Source of the DNA: Auanema rhodensis
Lineage: Eukaryota; Nematoda; Chromadorea; Rhabditida; Rhabditidae
Reading direction: 5' to 3'
Length of the DNA: 64,000 bases
Assembly (NCBI GenBank): GCA_964057225.1
Contig: CAXKVF010000077.1
Coordinates: forward strand, 248,001 to 312,000
This document shows, piece after piece, positions 53,901 to 64,000 of this stretch (position 1 is its first letter; each line of letters starts with the position of its first letter). Position numbers and translations under genes: made by a program. The notes beneath the pieces were generated by a model. It saw nothing but the letters and a program-made list of their open reading frames with translations. It did no database searches and had not been told where the DNA came from.

Positions 53901-55572
53901 TGTACATTTAATTAGCATAAATTAAAGTTCACGTAAATTTCAAAGTCATGGTTACCATGAACCAATATCAATAAAAATTTGTTTTTAGACTAATATGGAC
54001 ATGGGGAATCTAATTTTGAAAACCGCATCTCTTTATCTTTCACGTGAAGCGAGTTACATACCAAGTGCACATCACGTGTACATTTAATTAGCATAAATTA
54101 AAGTTCACGTAAATTTCAAAGTCATGGTTACCATGAACCAATATCAATAAAAATTTGTTTTTAGACTAATATGGACATGGGGAATCTAATTTTGAAAACC
54201 GCATCTCTTTATCTTTCACGTGAAGCGAGTTACATACCAAGTGCACATCACGTGTACATTTAATTAGCATAAATTAAAGTTCACGTAAATTTCAAAGTCA
54301 TGGTTACCATGAACCAATATCAATAAAAATTTGTTTTTAGACTAATATGGACATGGGGAATCTAATTTTGAAAACCGCATCTCTTTATCTTTCACGTGAA
54401 GCGAGTTACATACCAAGTGCACATCACGTGTACATTTAATTAGCATAAATTAAAGTTCACGTAAATTTCAAAGTCATGGTTACCATGAACCAATATCAAT
54501 AAAAATTTGTTTTTAGACTAATATGGACATGGGGAATCTAATTTTGAAAACCGCATCTCTTTATCTTTCACATGAAGCGAGTTACATACCAAGTGCACAT
54601 CACGTGTACATTTAATTAGCATAAATTAAAGTTCACGTAAATTTCAAAGTCATGGTTACCATGAACCAATATCAATAAAAATTTGTTTTTAGACTAATAT
54701 GGACATGGGGAATCTAATTTTGAAAACCGCATCTCTTTATCTTTCACGTGAAGCGAGTTACATACCAAGTGCACATCACGTGTACATTTAATTAGCATAA
54801 ATTAAAGTTCACGTAAATTTCAAAGTCATGGTTACCATGAACCAATATCAATAAAAATTTGTTTTTAGACTAATATGGACATGGGGAATCTAATTTTAAA
54901 AACCGCATCTCTTTATCTTTCACGTGAAGCGAGTTACATACCAAGTGCACATCACGTGTACATTTAATTAGCATAAATTAAAGTTCACGTAAATTTCAAA
55001 GTCATGGTTACCATGAACCAATATCAATAAAAATTTGTTTTTAGACTAATATGGACATGGGGAATCTAATTTTGAAAACCGCATCTCTTTATCTTTCACG
55101 TGAAGCGAGTTACATACCAAGTGCACATCACGTGTACATTTAATTAGCATAAATTAAAGTTCACGTAAATTTCAAAGTCATGGTTACCATGAACCAATAT
55201 CAATAAAAATTTGTTTTTAGACTAATATGGACATGGGGAATCTAATTTTGAAAACCGCATCTCTTTATCTTTCACATGAAGCGAGTTACATACCAAGTGC
55301 ACATCACGTGTACATTTAATTAGCATAAATTAAAGTTCACGTAAATTTCAAAGTCATGGTTACCATGAACCAATATCAATAAAAATTTGTGTTAAGACTA
55401 ATATGGACATGGGGAATCTAATTTTGAAAACCGCATCTCTTTATCTTTCACGTGAAGCGAGTTACATACCAAGTGCACATCACGTGTACATTTAATTAGC
55501 ATAAATTAAAGTTCACGTAAATTTCAAAGTCATGGTTACCATGAACCAATATCAATAAAAATTTGTTTTTAG
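50997..55572 (+). repeat. Tandem duplication of 13 monomers (2 x 2288 bp)
   Basis: J-C-C-E-C-C-C-F-C-E-C-(F+J)-C at 50997-53284 is followed by the same thirteen types at 53285-55572. I saw no difference between the copies. Inside each, E and F recur, so an older 5- to 7-monomer pattern underlies the unit. The F+J monomers (52933-53108 and 55221-55396) join 56a to the gtgttaag ending and may themselves be hybrids. Confidence 0.9.
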
Positions 55573-57332
55573 ACTAATATGGACATGGGGAATCTAATTT
55601 TGAAAACCGCATCTCTTTATCTTTCACGTGAAGCGAGTTACATACCAAGTGCACATCACGTGTACATTTAATTAGCATAAATTAAAGTTCACGTAAATTT
55701 CAAAGTCATGGTTACCATGAACCAATATCAATAAAAATTTGTTTTTAGACTAATATGGACATGGGGAATCTAATTTTAAAAACCGCATCTCTTTATCTTT
55801 CACGTGAAGCGAGTTACATACCAAGTGCACATCACGTGTACATTTAATTAGCATAAATTAAAGTTCACGTAAATTTCAAAGTCATGGTTACCATGAACCA
55901 ATATCAATAAAAATTTGTTTTTAGACTAATATGGACATGGGGAATCTAATTTTGAAAACCGCATCTCTTTATCTTTCACGTGAAGCGAGTTACATACCAA
56001 GTGCACATCACGTGTACATTTAATTAGCATAAATTAAAGTTCACGTAAATTTCAAAGTCATGGTTACCATGAACCAATATCAATAAAAATTTGTTTTTAG
56101 ACTAATATGGACATGGGGAATCTAATTTTGAAAACCGCATCTCTTTATCTTTCACGTGAAGCGAGTTACATACCAAGTGCACATCACGTGTACATTTAAT
56201 TAGCATAAATTAAAGTTCACGTAAATTTCAAAGTCATGGTTACCATGAACCAATATCAATAAAAATTTGTTTTTAGACTAATATGGACATGGGGAATCTA
56301 ATTTTGAAAACCGCATCTCTTTATCTTTCACGTGAAGCGAGTTACATACCAAGTGCACATCACGTGTACATTTAATTAGCATAAATTAAAGTTCACGTAA
56401 ATTTCAAAGTCATGGTTACCATGAACCAATATCAATGAAAATTTGTTTTTAGACTAATATGGACATGGGGAATCTAATTTTGAAAACCGCATCTCTTTAT
56501 CTTTCACGTGAAGCGAGTTACATACCAAGTGCACATCACGTGTACATTTAATTAGCATAAATTAAAGTTCACGTAAATTTCAAAGTCATGGTTACCATGA
56601 ACCAATATCAATAAAAATTTGTTTTTAGACTAATATGGACATGGGGAATCTAATTTTGAAAACCGCATCTCTTTATCTTTCACGTGAAGCGAGTTACATA
56701 CCAAGTGCACATCACGTGTACATTTAATTAGCATTAATTAAAGTTCACGTAAATTTCAAAGTCATGGTTACCATGAACCAATATCAATAAAAATTTGTTT
56801 TTAGACTAATATGGACATGGGGAATCTAATTTTGAAAACCGCATCTCTTTATCTTTCACATGAAGCGAGTTACATACCAAGTGCACATCACGTGTACATT
56901 TAATTAGCATTAATTAAAGTTCACGTAAATTTCAAAGTCATGGTTACCATGAACCAATATCAATAAAAATTTGTTTTTAGACTAATATGGACATGGGGAA
57001 TCTAATTTTGAAAACCGCATCTCTTTATCTTTCACATGAAGCGAGTTACATACCAAGTGCACATCACGTGTACATTTAATTAGCATAAATTAAAGTTCAC
57101 GTAAATTTCAAAGTCGAGGTTACCATGAAGCAATATCAATAAAAATTTGTTTTTAGACTAATATGGACATGGGGAATCTAATTTTGAAAACCGCATCTTT
57201 TTATCTTTCACGTGAAGCGAGTTACATACCAAGTGCACATCACGTGTACATTTAATTAGCATAAATTAAAGTTCACGTAAATTTCAAAGTCATGGTTACC
57301 ATGAACCAGTATCAATAAAAATTTGTTTTTAG

Positions 57333-59796
57333 ACTAATATGGACATGGGGAATCTAATTTTGAAAACCGCATCTCTTTATCTTTCACGTGAAGCGAGTTA
57401 CATACCAAGTGCACATCACGTGTACATTTAATTAGCATAAATTAAAGTTCACGTAAATTTCAAAGTCATGGTTACCATGCACCAATATCAATAAAAATTT
57501 GTTTTTAGACTAATATGGACATGGGGAATCTAATTTTGAAAACCGCATCTCTTTATCTTTCACGTGAAGCGAGTTACATACCAAGTGCACATCACGTGTA
57601 CATTTAATTAGCATAAATTAAAGTTCACGTAAATTTCAAAGTCATGGTTACCATGAACCAATATCAATAAAAATTTGTTTTTAGACTAATATGGACATGG
57701 GGAATCTAATTTTGAAAACCGCATCTCTTTATCTTTCACGTGAAGCGAGTTACATACCAAGTGCACATCACGTGTACATTTAATTAGCATAAATTAAAGT
57801 TCACGTAAATTTCAAAGTCATGGTTACCATGAACCAATATCAATAAAAATTTGTGTTAAGACTAATATGGACATGGGGAATCTAATTTTGAAAACCGCAT
57901 CTCTTTATCTTTCACGTGAAGCGAGTTACATACCAAGTGCACATCACGTGTACATTTAATTAGCATAAATTAAAGTTCACGTAAATTTCAAAGTCATGGT
58001 TACCATGAACCAATATCAATAAAAATTTGTTTTTAGACTAATATGGACATGGGGAATCTAATTTTGAAAACCGCATCTCTTTATCTTTCACGTGAAGCGA
58101 GTTACATACCAAGTGCACATCACGTGTACATTTAATTAGCATAAATTAAAGTTCACGTAAATTTCAAAGTCATGGTTACCATGAACCAATATCAATAAAA
58201 ATTTGTTTTTAGACTAATATGGACATGGGGAATCTAATTTTAAAAACCGCATCTCTTTATCTTTCACGTGAAGCGAGTTACATACCAAGTGCACATCACG
58301 TGTACATTTAATTAGCATAAATTAAAGTTCACGTAAATTTCAAAGTCATGGTTACCATGAACCAATATCAATAAAAATTTGTTTTTAGACTAATATGGAC
58401 ATGGGGAATCTAATTTTGAAAACCGCATCTCTTTATCTTTCACGTGAAGCAAGTTACATACCAAGTGCACATCACGTGTACATTTAATTAGCATAAATTA
58501 AAGTTCACGTAAATTTCAAAGTCATGGTTACCATGAACCAATATCAATAAAAATTTGTTTTTAGACTAATATGGACATGGGGAATCTAATTTTGAAAACC
58601 GCATCTCTTTATCTTTCACGTGAAGCGAGTTACATACCAAGTGCACATCACGTGTACATTTAATTAGCATAAATTAAAGTTCACGTAAATTTCAAAGTCA
58701 TGGTTACCATGCACCAATATCAATAAAAATTTGTTTTTAGACTAATATGGACATGGGGAATCTAATTTTGAAAACCGCATCTCTTTATCTTTCACGTGAA
58801 GCGAGTTACATACCAAGTGCACATCACGTGTACATTTAATTAGCATAAATTAAAGTTCACGTAAATTTCAAAGTCATGGTTACCATGAACCAATATCAAT
58901 AAAAATTTGTTTTTAGACTAATATGGACATGGGGAATCTAATTTTGAAAACCGCATCTCTTTATCTTTCACGTGAAGCGAGTTACATACCAAGTGCACAT
59001 CACGTGTACATTTAATTAGCATAAATTAAAGTTCACGTAAATTTCAAAGTCATGGTTACCATGAACCAATATCAATAAAAATTTGTGTTAAGACTAATAT
59101 GGACATGGGGAATCTAATTTTGAAAACCGCATCTCTTTATCTTTCACGTGAAGCGAGTTACATACCAAGTGCACATCACGTGTACATTTAATTAGCATAA
59201 ATTAAAGTTCACGTAAATTTCAAAGTCATGGTTACCATGAACCAATATCAATAAAAATTTGTTTTTAGACTAATATGGACATGGGGAATCTAATTTTGAA
59301 AACCGCATCTCTTTATCTTTCACGTGAAGCGAGTTACATACCAAGTGCACATCACGTGTACATTTAATTAGCATAAATTAAAGTTCACGTAAATTTCAAA
59401 GTCATGGTTACCATGAACCAATATCAATAAAAATTTGTTTTTAGACTAATATGGACATGGGGAATCTAATTTTAAAAACCGCATCTCTTTATCTTTCACG
59501 TGAAGCGAGTTACATACCAAGTGCACATCACGTGTACATTTAATTAGCATAAATTTAAGTTCACGTAAATTTCAAAGTCATGGTTACCATGAACCAATAT
59601 CAATAAAAATTTGTTTTTAGACTAATATGGACATGGGGAATCTAATTTTGAAAACCGCATCTCTTTATCTTTCACGTGAAGCAAGTTACATACCAAGTGC
59701 ACATCACGTGTACATTTAATTAGCATAAATTAAAGTTCACGTAAATTTCAAAGTCATGGTTACCATGAACCAATATCAATAAAAATTTGTTTTTAG
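57333..59796 (+). repeat. Tandem duplication of 7 monomers (2 x 1232 bp)
   Basis: H-C-J-C-C-E-63a at 57333-58564 and again at 58565-59796. The only difference I saw is 112t in the second E monomer (59556). Its length equals that of the domain 1 HOR but the monomer types are different, so the two 7-mers are independent. Confidence 0.9.
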
Positions 59797-60676
59797 ACTA
59801 ATATGGACATGGGGAATCTAATTTTGAAAACCGCATCTCTTTATCTTTCACGTGAAGCGAGTTACATACCAAGTGCACATCACGTGTACATTTAATGAGC
59901 ATAAATTAAAGTTCACGTAAATTTCAAAGTCATGGTTACCATGAACTAATATCAATAAAAATTTGTTTTTAGACTAATATGGACATGGGGAATCTAATTT
60001 TGAAAACCGCATCTCTTTATCTTTCACGTGAAGCGAGTTACATACCAAGTGCACATCACGTGTACATTTAATTAGCATAAATTAAAGTTCACGTAAATTT
60101 CGAAGTCATGGTTACCATGCACCAATATCAATAAAATTTTGTTTTTAGACTAATATGGACATGGGGAATCTAATTTTGAAAACCGCATCTCTTTATCTTT
60201 CACGTGAAGCGAGTTACATACCAAGTGCACATCACGTGTACATTTAATTAGCATAAATTAAAGTTCACGTAAATTTCAAAGTCATGGTTACCATGCACCA
60301 ATATCAATAAAATTTTGTTTTTAGACTAATATGGACATGGGGAATCTAATTTTGAAAACAGCATCTCTTCATCTTTCACGTGAAGCGAGTTACATACCAA
60401 GTGCACATCACGTGTACATTTAATTAGCATAAATTAAAGTTCACGTAAATTTCAAAGTCATGGTTACCATGCACCAATATCAATAAAAATTTGTTTTTAG
60501 ACTAATATGGACATGGGGAATCTAATTTTGAAAACCGCATCTCTTTATCTTTCACGTGAAGCGAGTTACATACCAAGTGCACATCACGTGTACATTTAAT
60601 TAGCATAAATTAAAGTTCACGTAAATTTCAAAGTCATGGTTACCATGCACCAATATCAATAAAAATTTGTTTTTAG
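59797..60676 (+). repeat. Isolated B-D-Z-U-H block of domain 3 type
   Basis: B (101g+151t), a D monomer lacking 63a (130g+148c+165t), one Z, U (36a+46c+148c) and H. This order is otherwise found only in domain 3, more than 9 kb to the left. Only one Z is present where domain 3 has two. The missing 63a is found instead in the monomer just before B, at 59621-59796. Confidence 0.87.
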
Positions 60677-62436
60677 ACTAATATGGACATGGGGAATCTA
60701 ATTTTGAAAACCGCATCTCTTTATCTTTCACGTGAAGCGAGTTACATACCAAGTGCACATCACGTGTACATTTAATTAGCATAAATTAAAGTTCACGTAA
60801 ATTTCAAAGTCATGGTTACCATAAACCAATATCAATAAAAATTTGTTTTTAGACTAATATGGACATGGGGAATCTAATTTTGAAAACCGCATCTCTTTAT
60901 CTTTCACGTGAAGCGAGTTACATACCAAGTGCACATCACGTGTACATTTAATTAGCATAAATTAAAGTTCACGTAAATTTCAAAGTCATGGTTACCATGA
61001 ACCAATATCAATAAAAATTTGTGTTAAGACTAATATGGACATGGGGAATCTAATTTTGAAAACCTCATCACTTTATCTTTCACGTGAAGCGAGTTACATA
61101 CCAAGTGCACATCACGTGTACATTTAATTAGCATAAATTAAAGTTCACGTAAATTTCAAAGTCATGGTTACCATGAACCAATATCAATAAAAATTTGTTT
61201 TTAGACTAATATGGACATGGGGAATCTAATTTTGAAAACCGCATCTCTTTATCTTTCACGTGAAGCGAGTTACATACCAAGTGCACATCACGTGTACATT
61301 TAATTAGCATAAATTAAAGTTCACGTAAATTTCAAAGTCATGGTTACCATGAACCAATATCAATAAAAATTTGTTTTTAGACTAATATGGACATGGGGAA
61401 TCTAATTTTAAAAACCGCATCTCTTTATCTTTCACGTGAAGCGAGTTACATACCAAGTGCACATCACGTGTACATTTAATTAGCATAAATTAAAGTTCAC
61501 GTAAATTTCAAAGTCATGGTTACCATGCACCAATATCAATAAAAATTTGTTTTTAGACTAATATGGACATGGGGAATCTAATTTTGAAAACCGCATCTCT
61601 TTATCTTTCACGTGAAGCGAGTTACATACCAAGTGCACATCACGTGTACATTTAATTAGCATAAATTAAAGTTCACGTAAATTTCAAAGTCATGGTTACC
61701 ATAAACCAATATCAATAAAAATTTGTTTTTAGACTAATATGGACATGGGGAATCTAATTTTGAAAACCGCATCTCTTTATCTTTCACGTGAAGCGAGTTA
61801 CATACCAAGTGCACATCACGTGTACATTTAATTAGCATAAATTAAAGTTCACGTAAATTTCAAAGTCATGGTTACCATGAACCAATATCAATAAAAATTT
61901 GTGTTAAGACTAATATGGACATGGGGAATCTAATTTTGAAAACCTCATCTCTTTATCTTTCACGTGAAGCGAGTTACATACCAAGTGCACATCACGTGTA
62001 CATTTAATTAGCATAAATTAAAGTTCACGTAAATTTCAAAGTCATGGTTACCATGAACCAATATCAATAAAAATTTGTTTTTAGACTAATATGGACATGG
62101 GGAATCTAATTTTGAAAACCGCATCTCTTTATCTTTCACGTGAAGCGAGTTACATACCAAGTGCACATCACGTGTACATTTAATTAGCATAAATTAAAGT
62201 TCACGTAAATTTCAAAGTCATGGTTACCATGAACCAATATCAATAAAAATTTGTTTTTAGACTAATATGGACATGGGGAATCTAATTTTAAAAACCGCAT
62301 CTCTTTATCTTTCACGTGAAGCGAGTTACATACCAAGTGCACATCACGTGTACATTTAATTAGCATAAATTAAAGTTCACGTAAATTTCAAAGTCATGGT
62401 TACCATGAACCAATATCAATAAAAATTTGTTTTTAG
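60677..62436 (+). repeat. Tandem duplication of 5 monomers (2 x 880 bp)
   Basis: 147a, J, 37t, C, then a 30a monomer, at 60677-61556 and again at 61557-62436. The last monomer of the first copy (61381-61556) is a hybrid with 30a from E and 148c from the H monomer that precedes the block at 60501. It is the joint of the duplication, with the exchange between 61410 and 61528. The first copy has a private 42a. Confidence 0.9.
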
Positions 62437-63844
62437 ACTAATATGGACATGGGGAATCTAATTTTGAAAACCGCATCTCTTTATCTTTCACGTGAAGCGA
62501 GTTACATACCAAGTGCACATCACGTGTACATTTAATTAGCATAAATTAAAGTTCACGTAAATTTCAAAGTCATGGTTACCATGAACCAATATCAATAAAA
62601 ATTTGTTTTTAGACTAATATGGACATGGGGAATCTAATTTTGAAAACCGCATCTCTTTATCTTTCACGTGAAGCGAGTTACATACCAAGTGCACATCACG
62701 TGTACATTTAATTAGCATAAATTAAAGTTCACGTAAATTTCAAAGTCATGGTTACCATGAACCAATATCAATAAAAATTTGTTTTTAGACTAATATGGAC
62801 ATGGGGAATCTAATTTTGAAAACCGCATCTCTTTATCTTTCACGTGAAGCGAGTTACATACCAAGTGCACATCACGTGTACATTTAATTAGCATAAATTA
62901 AAGTTCACGTAAATTTCAAAGTCATGGTTACCATGAACCAATATCAATGAAAATTTGTTTTTAGACTAATATGGACATGGGGAATCTAATTTTGAAAACC
63001 GCATCTCTTTATCTTTCACGTGAAGCGAGTTACATACCAAGTGCACATCACGTGTACATTTAATTAGCATAAATTAAAGTTCACGTAAATTTCAAAGTCA
63101 TGGTTACCATGAACCAATATCAATAAAAATTTGTTTTTAGACTAATATGGACATGGGGAATCTAATTTTGAAAACCGCATCTCTTTATCTTTCACGTGAA
63201 GCGAGTTACATACCAAGTGCACATCACGTGTACATTTAATTAGCATAAATTAAAGTTCACGTAAATTTCAAAGTCATGGTTACCATGCACCAATATCAAT
63301 AAAAATTTGTTTTTAGACTAATATGGACATGGGGAATCTAATTTTGAAAACCGCATCTCTTTATCTTTCACGTGAAGCGAGTTACATACCAAGTGCACAT
63401 CACGTGTACATTTAATTAGCATAAATTAAAGTTCACGTAAATTTCAAAGTCATGGTTACCATGAACCAATATCAATAAAAATTTGTTTTTAGACTAATAT
63501 GGACATGGGGAATCTAATTTTGAAAACCGCATCTCTTTATCTTTCACGTGAAGCGAGTTACATACCAAGTGCACATCACGTGTACATTTAATTAGCATAA
63601 ATTAAAGTTCACGTAAATTTCAAAGTCATGGTTACCATGAACCAATATCAATAAAAATTTGTTTTTAGACTAATATGGACATGGGGAATCTAATTTTGAA
63701 AACCGCATCTCTTTATCTTTCACGTGAAGCGAGTTACATACCAAGTGCACATCACGTGTACATTTAATTAGCATAAATTAAAGTTCACGTAAATTTCAAA
63801 GTCATGGTTACCATGAACCAATATCAATAAAAATTTGTTTTTAG

Positions 63845-64000
63845 ACTAATATGGACATGGGGAATCTAATTTTGAAAACCGCATCTCTTTATCTTTCACA
63901 TGAAGCGAGTTACATACCAAGTGCACATCACGTGTACATTTAATTAGCATAAATTAAAGTTCACGTAAATTTCAAAGTCATGGTTACCATGCACCAATAT
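63845..64000 (+). repeat. Partial monomer at the right edge (156 bp)
   Basis: Carries 56a (CACATG core) and 148c, a pair not seen together in any complete monomer. It is cut by the window end at monomer position 156, not by a biological boundary, so the array continues. Confidence 0.95.

Larger units (their letters stand above)
1..64000 (+). repeat. 176-bp tandem satellite array, 363 complete monomers, no genes
   Basis: The window is a single head-to-tail array. The phrase 'actaatatggacatgggg' or a one-base variant returns every 176 bases from 1 to 63845. The only departures are four 175-bp and four 166-bp monomers between 33441 and 38676. The consensus holds 63 A, 57 T, 30 C and 26 G (about 32% G+C). 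Most monomers differ from it at 0-3 positions; about 73 match it exactly. Stop codons occur in all three frames of both strands within each monomer, and 176 is not a multiple of 3, so coding is excluded. No interruption, inversion or unique flank is visible, so the array extends past both window ends. Its size and HOR organisation resemble centromeric or heterochromatic satellites of eukaryotes. That role is inferred and the family is not recognised. The stretch over 300 bases without a gene is therefore the whole window. Confidence 0.99.
50997..64000 (+). repeat. Domain 4: mostly consensus monomers with young tandem duplications
   Basis: Seventy-three complete monomers and a partial one. About 34 match the consensus exactly, a much higher share than in domain 1. 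The remaining marks are mainly E (30a), F (56a), J, 63a and 147a. Three local tandem duplications of 13, 7 and 5 monomers occur, each nearly or fully identical. At 56629-57332 a run of unusual monomers appears: 107t, 56a+107t, V with private 136g+137a, then T with private 153g. A short return of the domain 3 types B-D-Z-U-H lies at 59797-60676. Confidence 0.9.

Noticed and set aside
1-64000. Open reading frames in the repeat
   Set aside because: Stops occur in all frames of both strands in each monomer, and the frame shifts by two at each 176-bp step. Any short ORF is a repeat by-product.
1-64000. CRISPR array
   Set aside because: There are no unique spacers. The whole 176-bp unit is repeated and nearly identical, unlike short repeats separated by different spacers.
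1-64000. CENP-B box
   Set aside because: The core TTCG....A..CGGG is absent. TTCG appears only in D monomers (130g) and CGGG nowhere.
1-64000. Known 176-180 bp satellites: honeybee AluI family, Brassica and Arabidopsis centromere repeats
   Set aside because: Length alone suggested them. The consensus has no AGCT (AluI) site, and I see no resemblance to what I recall of the Brassicaceae repeats. A database search of the monomer would settle the family.
1-64000. Pure assembly artefact
   Set aside because: Diagnostic variants recur in ordered HORs with hybrid joints and private changes, which a collapsed or looped assembly would not produce. Copy number of identical blocks, such as 50997-55572, could still be wrong.
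1-64000. Telomere repeats, rDNA, tRNA genes or transposon insertions
   Set aside because: No TTAGGG- or TTTAGGG-like tandem, no long non-satellite segment and no target-site duplication was seen. Every base belongs to a monomer.

Overview
The whole 64,000-base window is one uninterrupted satellite DNA array. A 176-bp monomer is repeated head to tail on one strand, giving 363 complete monomers plus a 156-bp partial one at the right edge. I found no gene, RNA gene, transposon, CRISPR array, inversion or unique spacer. The array runs off both ends of the window. Monomer length, AT-richness (about 32% G+C in the consensus), near-identity of copies and layered higher-order repeats (HORs) point to a eukaryotic chromosome, most likely pericentromeric, centromeric or other constitutive heterochromatin. 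I do not recognise the monomer as a named satellite and cannot name the organism.

Convention used throughout: monomer position 1 is the first base of 'actaatat', so position 1 of the window is position 1 of monomer 1. The copy at 353-528 equals the consensus. I read every monomer as a set of diagnostic differences and gave each recurring set a letter. C = consensus; G = 161g; H = 148c; K = 18a; L = 112g+150g (L' also has 75g); T = 43t; A = 9a (A'' also has 113c); S = 147c; P = 43t+129a+148c; Q = 30a+75t+138a; R = 25t+101g (R'' also has 151t); J = 171g+174a; V = 56a+150g; F = 56a; W = 150g with a 1-bp deletion (175 bp); X = 41t+148c with a 10-bp deletion (166 bp); Z = 148c+165t; U = 36a+46c+148c; N = 32g; O = 30a+74g; E = 30a; B = 101g+151t; D = 63a+130g+148c+165t.

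Four domains follow from the order of these types. Domain 1 (1-31328) is built on a 7-monomer, 1232-bp HOR, L-T-A-(S or C)-P-Q-R. An 11-monomer form (G-H-H-K-L-T-A-C-P-Q-R, 1936 bp) is interspersed, and blocks of about 4 kb are duplicated at larger offsets. Domain 2 (31329-40436) is an 18/21-monomer HOR and holds the only length variants, the 175- and 166-bp monomers. Domain 3 (40437-50996) is organised around a Z-Z-U cassette that returns at variable spacing (12, 16, 18 and 9 monomers). Domain 4 (50997-64000) is mostly consensus monomers with fresh local tandem duplications of 13, 7 and 5 monomers.

The window is best read as a record of how a satellite evolves. Hybrid monomers mark unequal-crossover joints, one short patch looks like gene conversion, and duplications of different sizes can be ordered. 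Within the monomer, three CACGT motifs 32 and 33 bp apart, a 15-bp hairpin-capable palindrome, a poly-A/poly-T tract and a 25-bp block with no variant seen are the candidates for function, such as protein binding or nucleosome placement. Any such function is inference.
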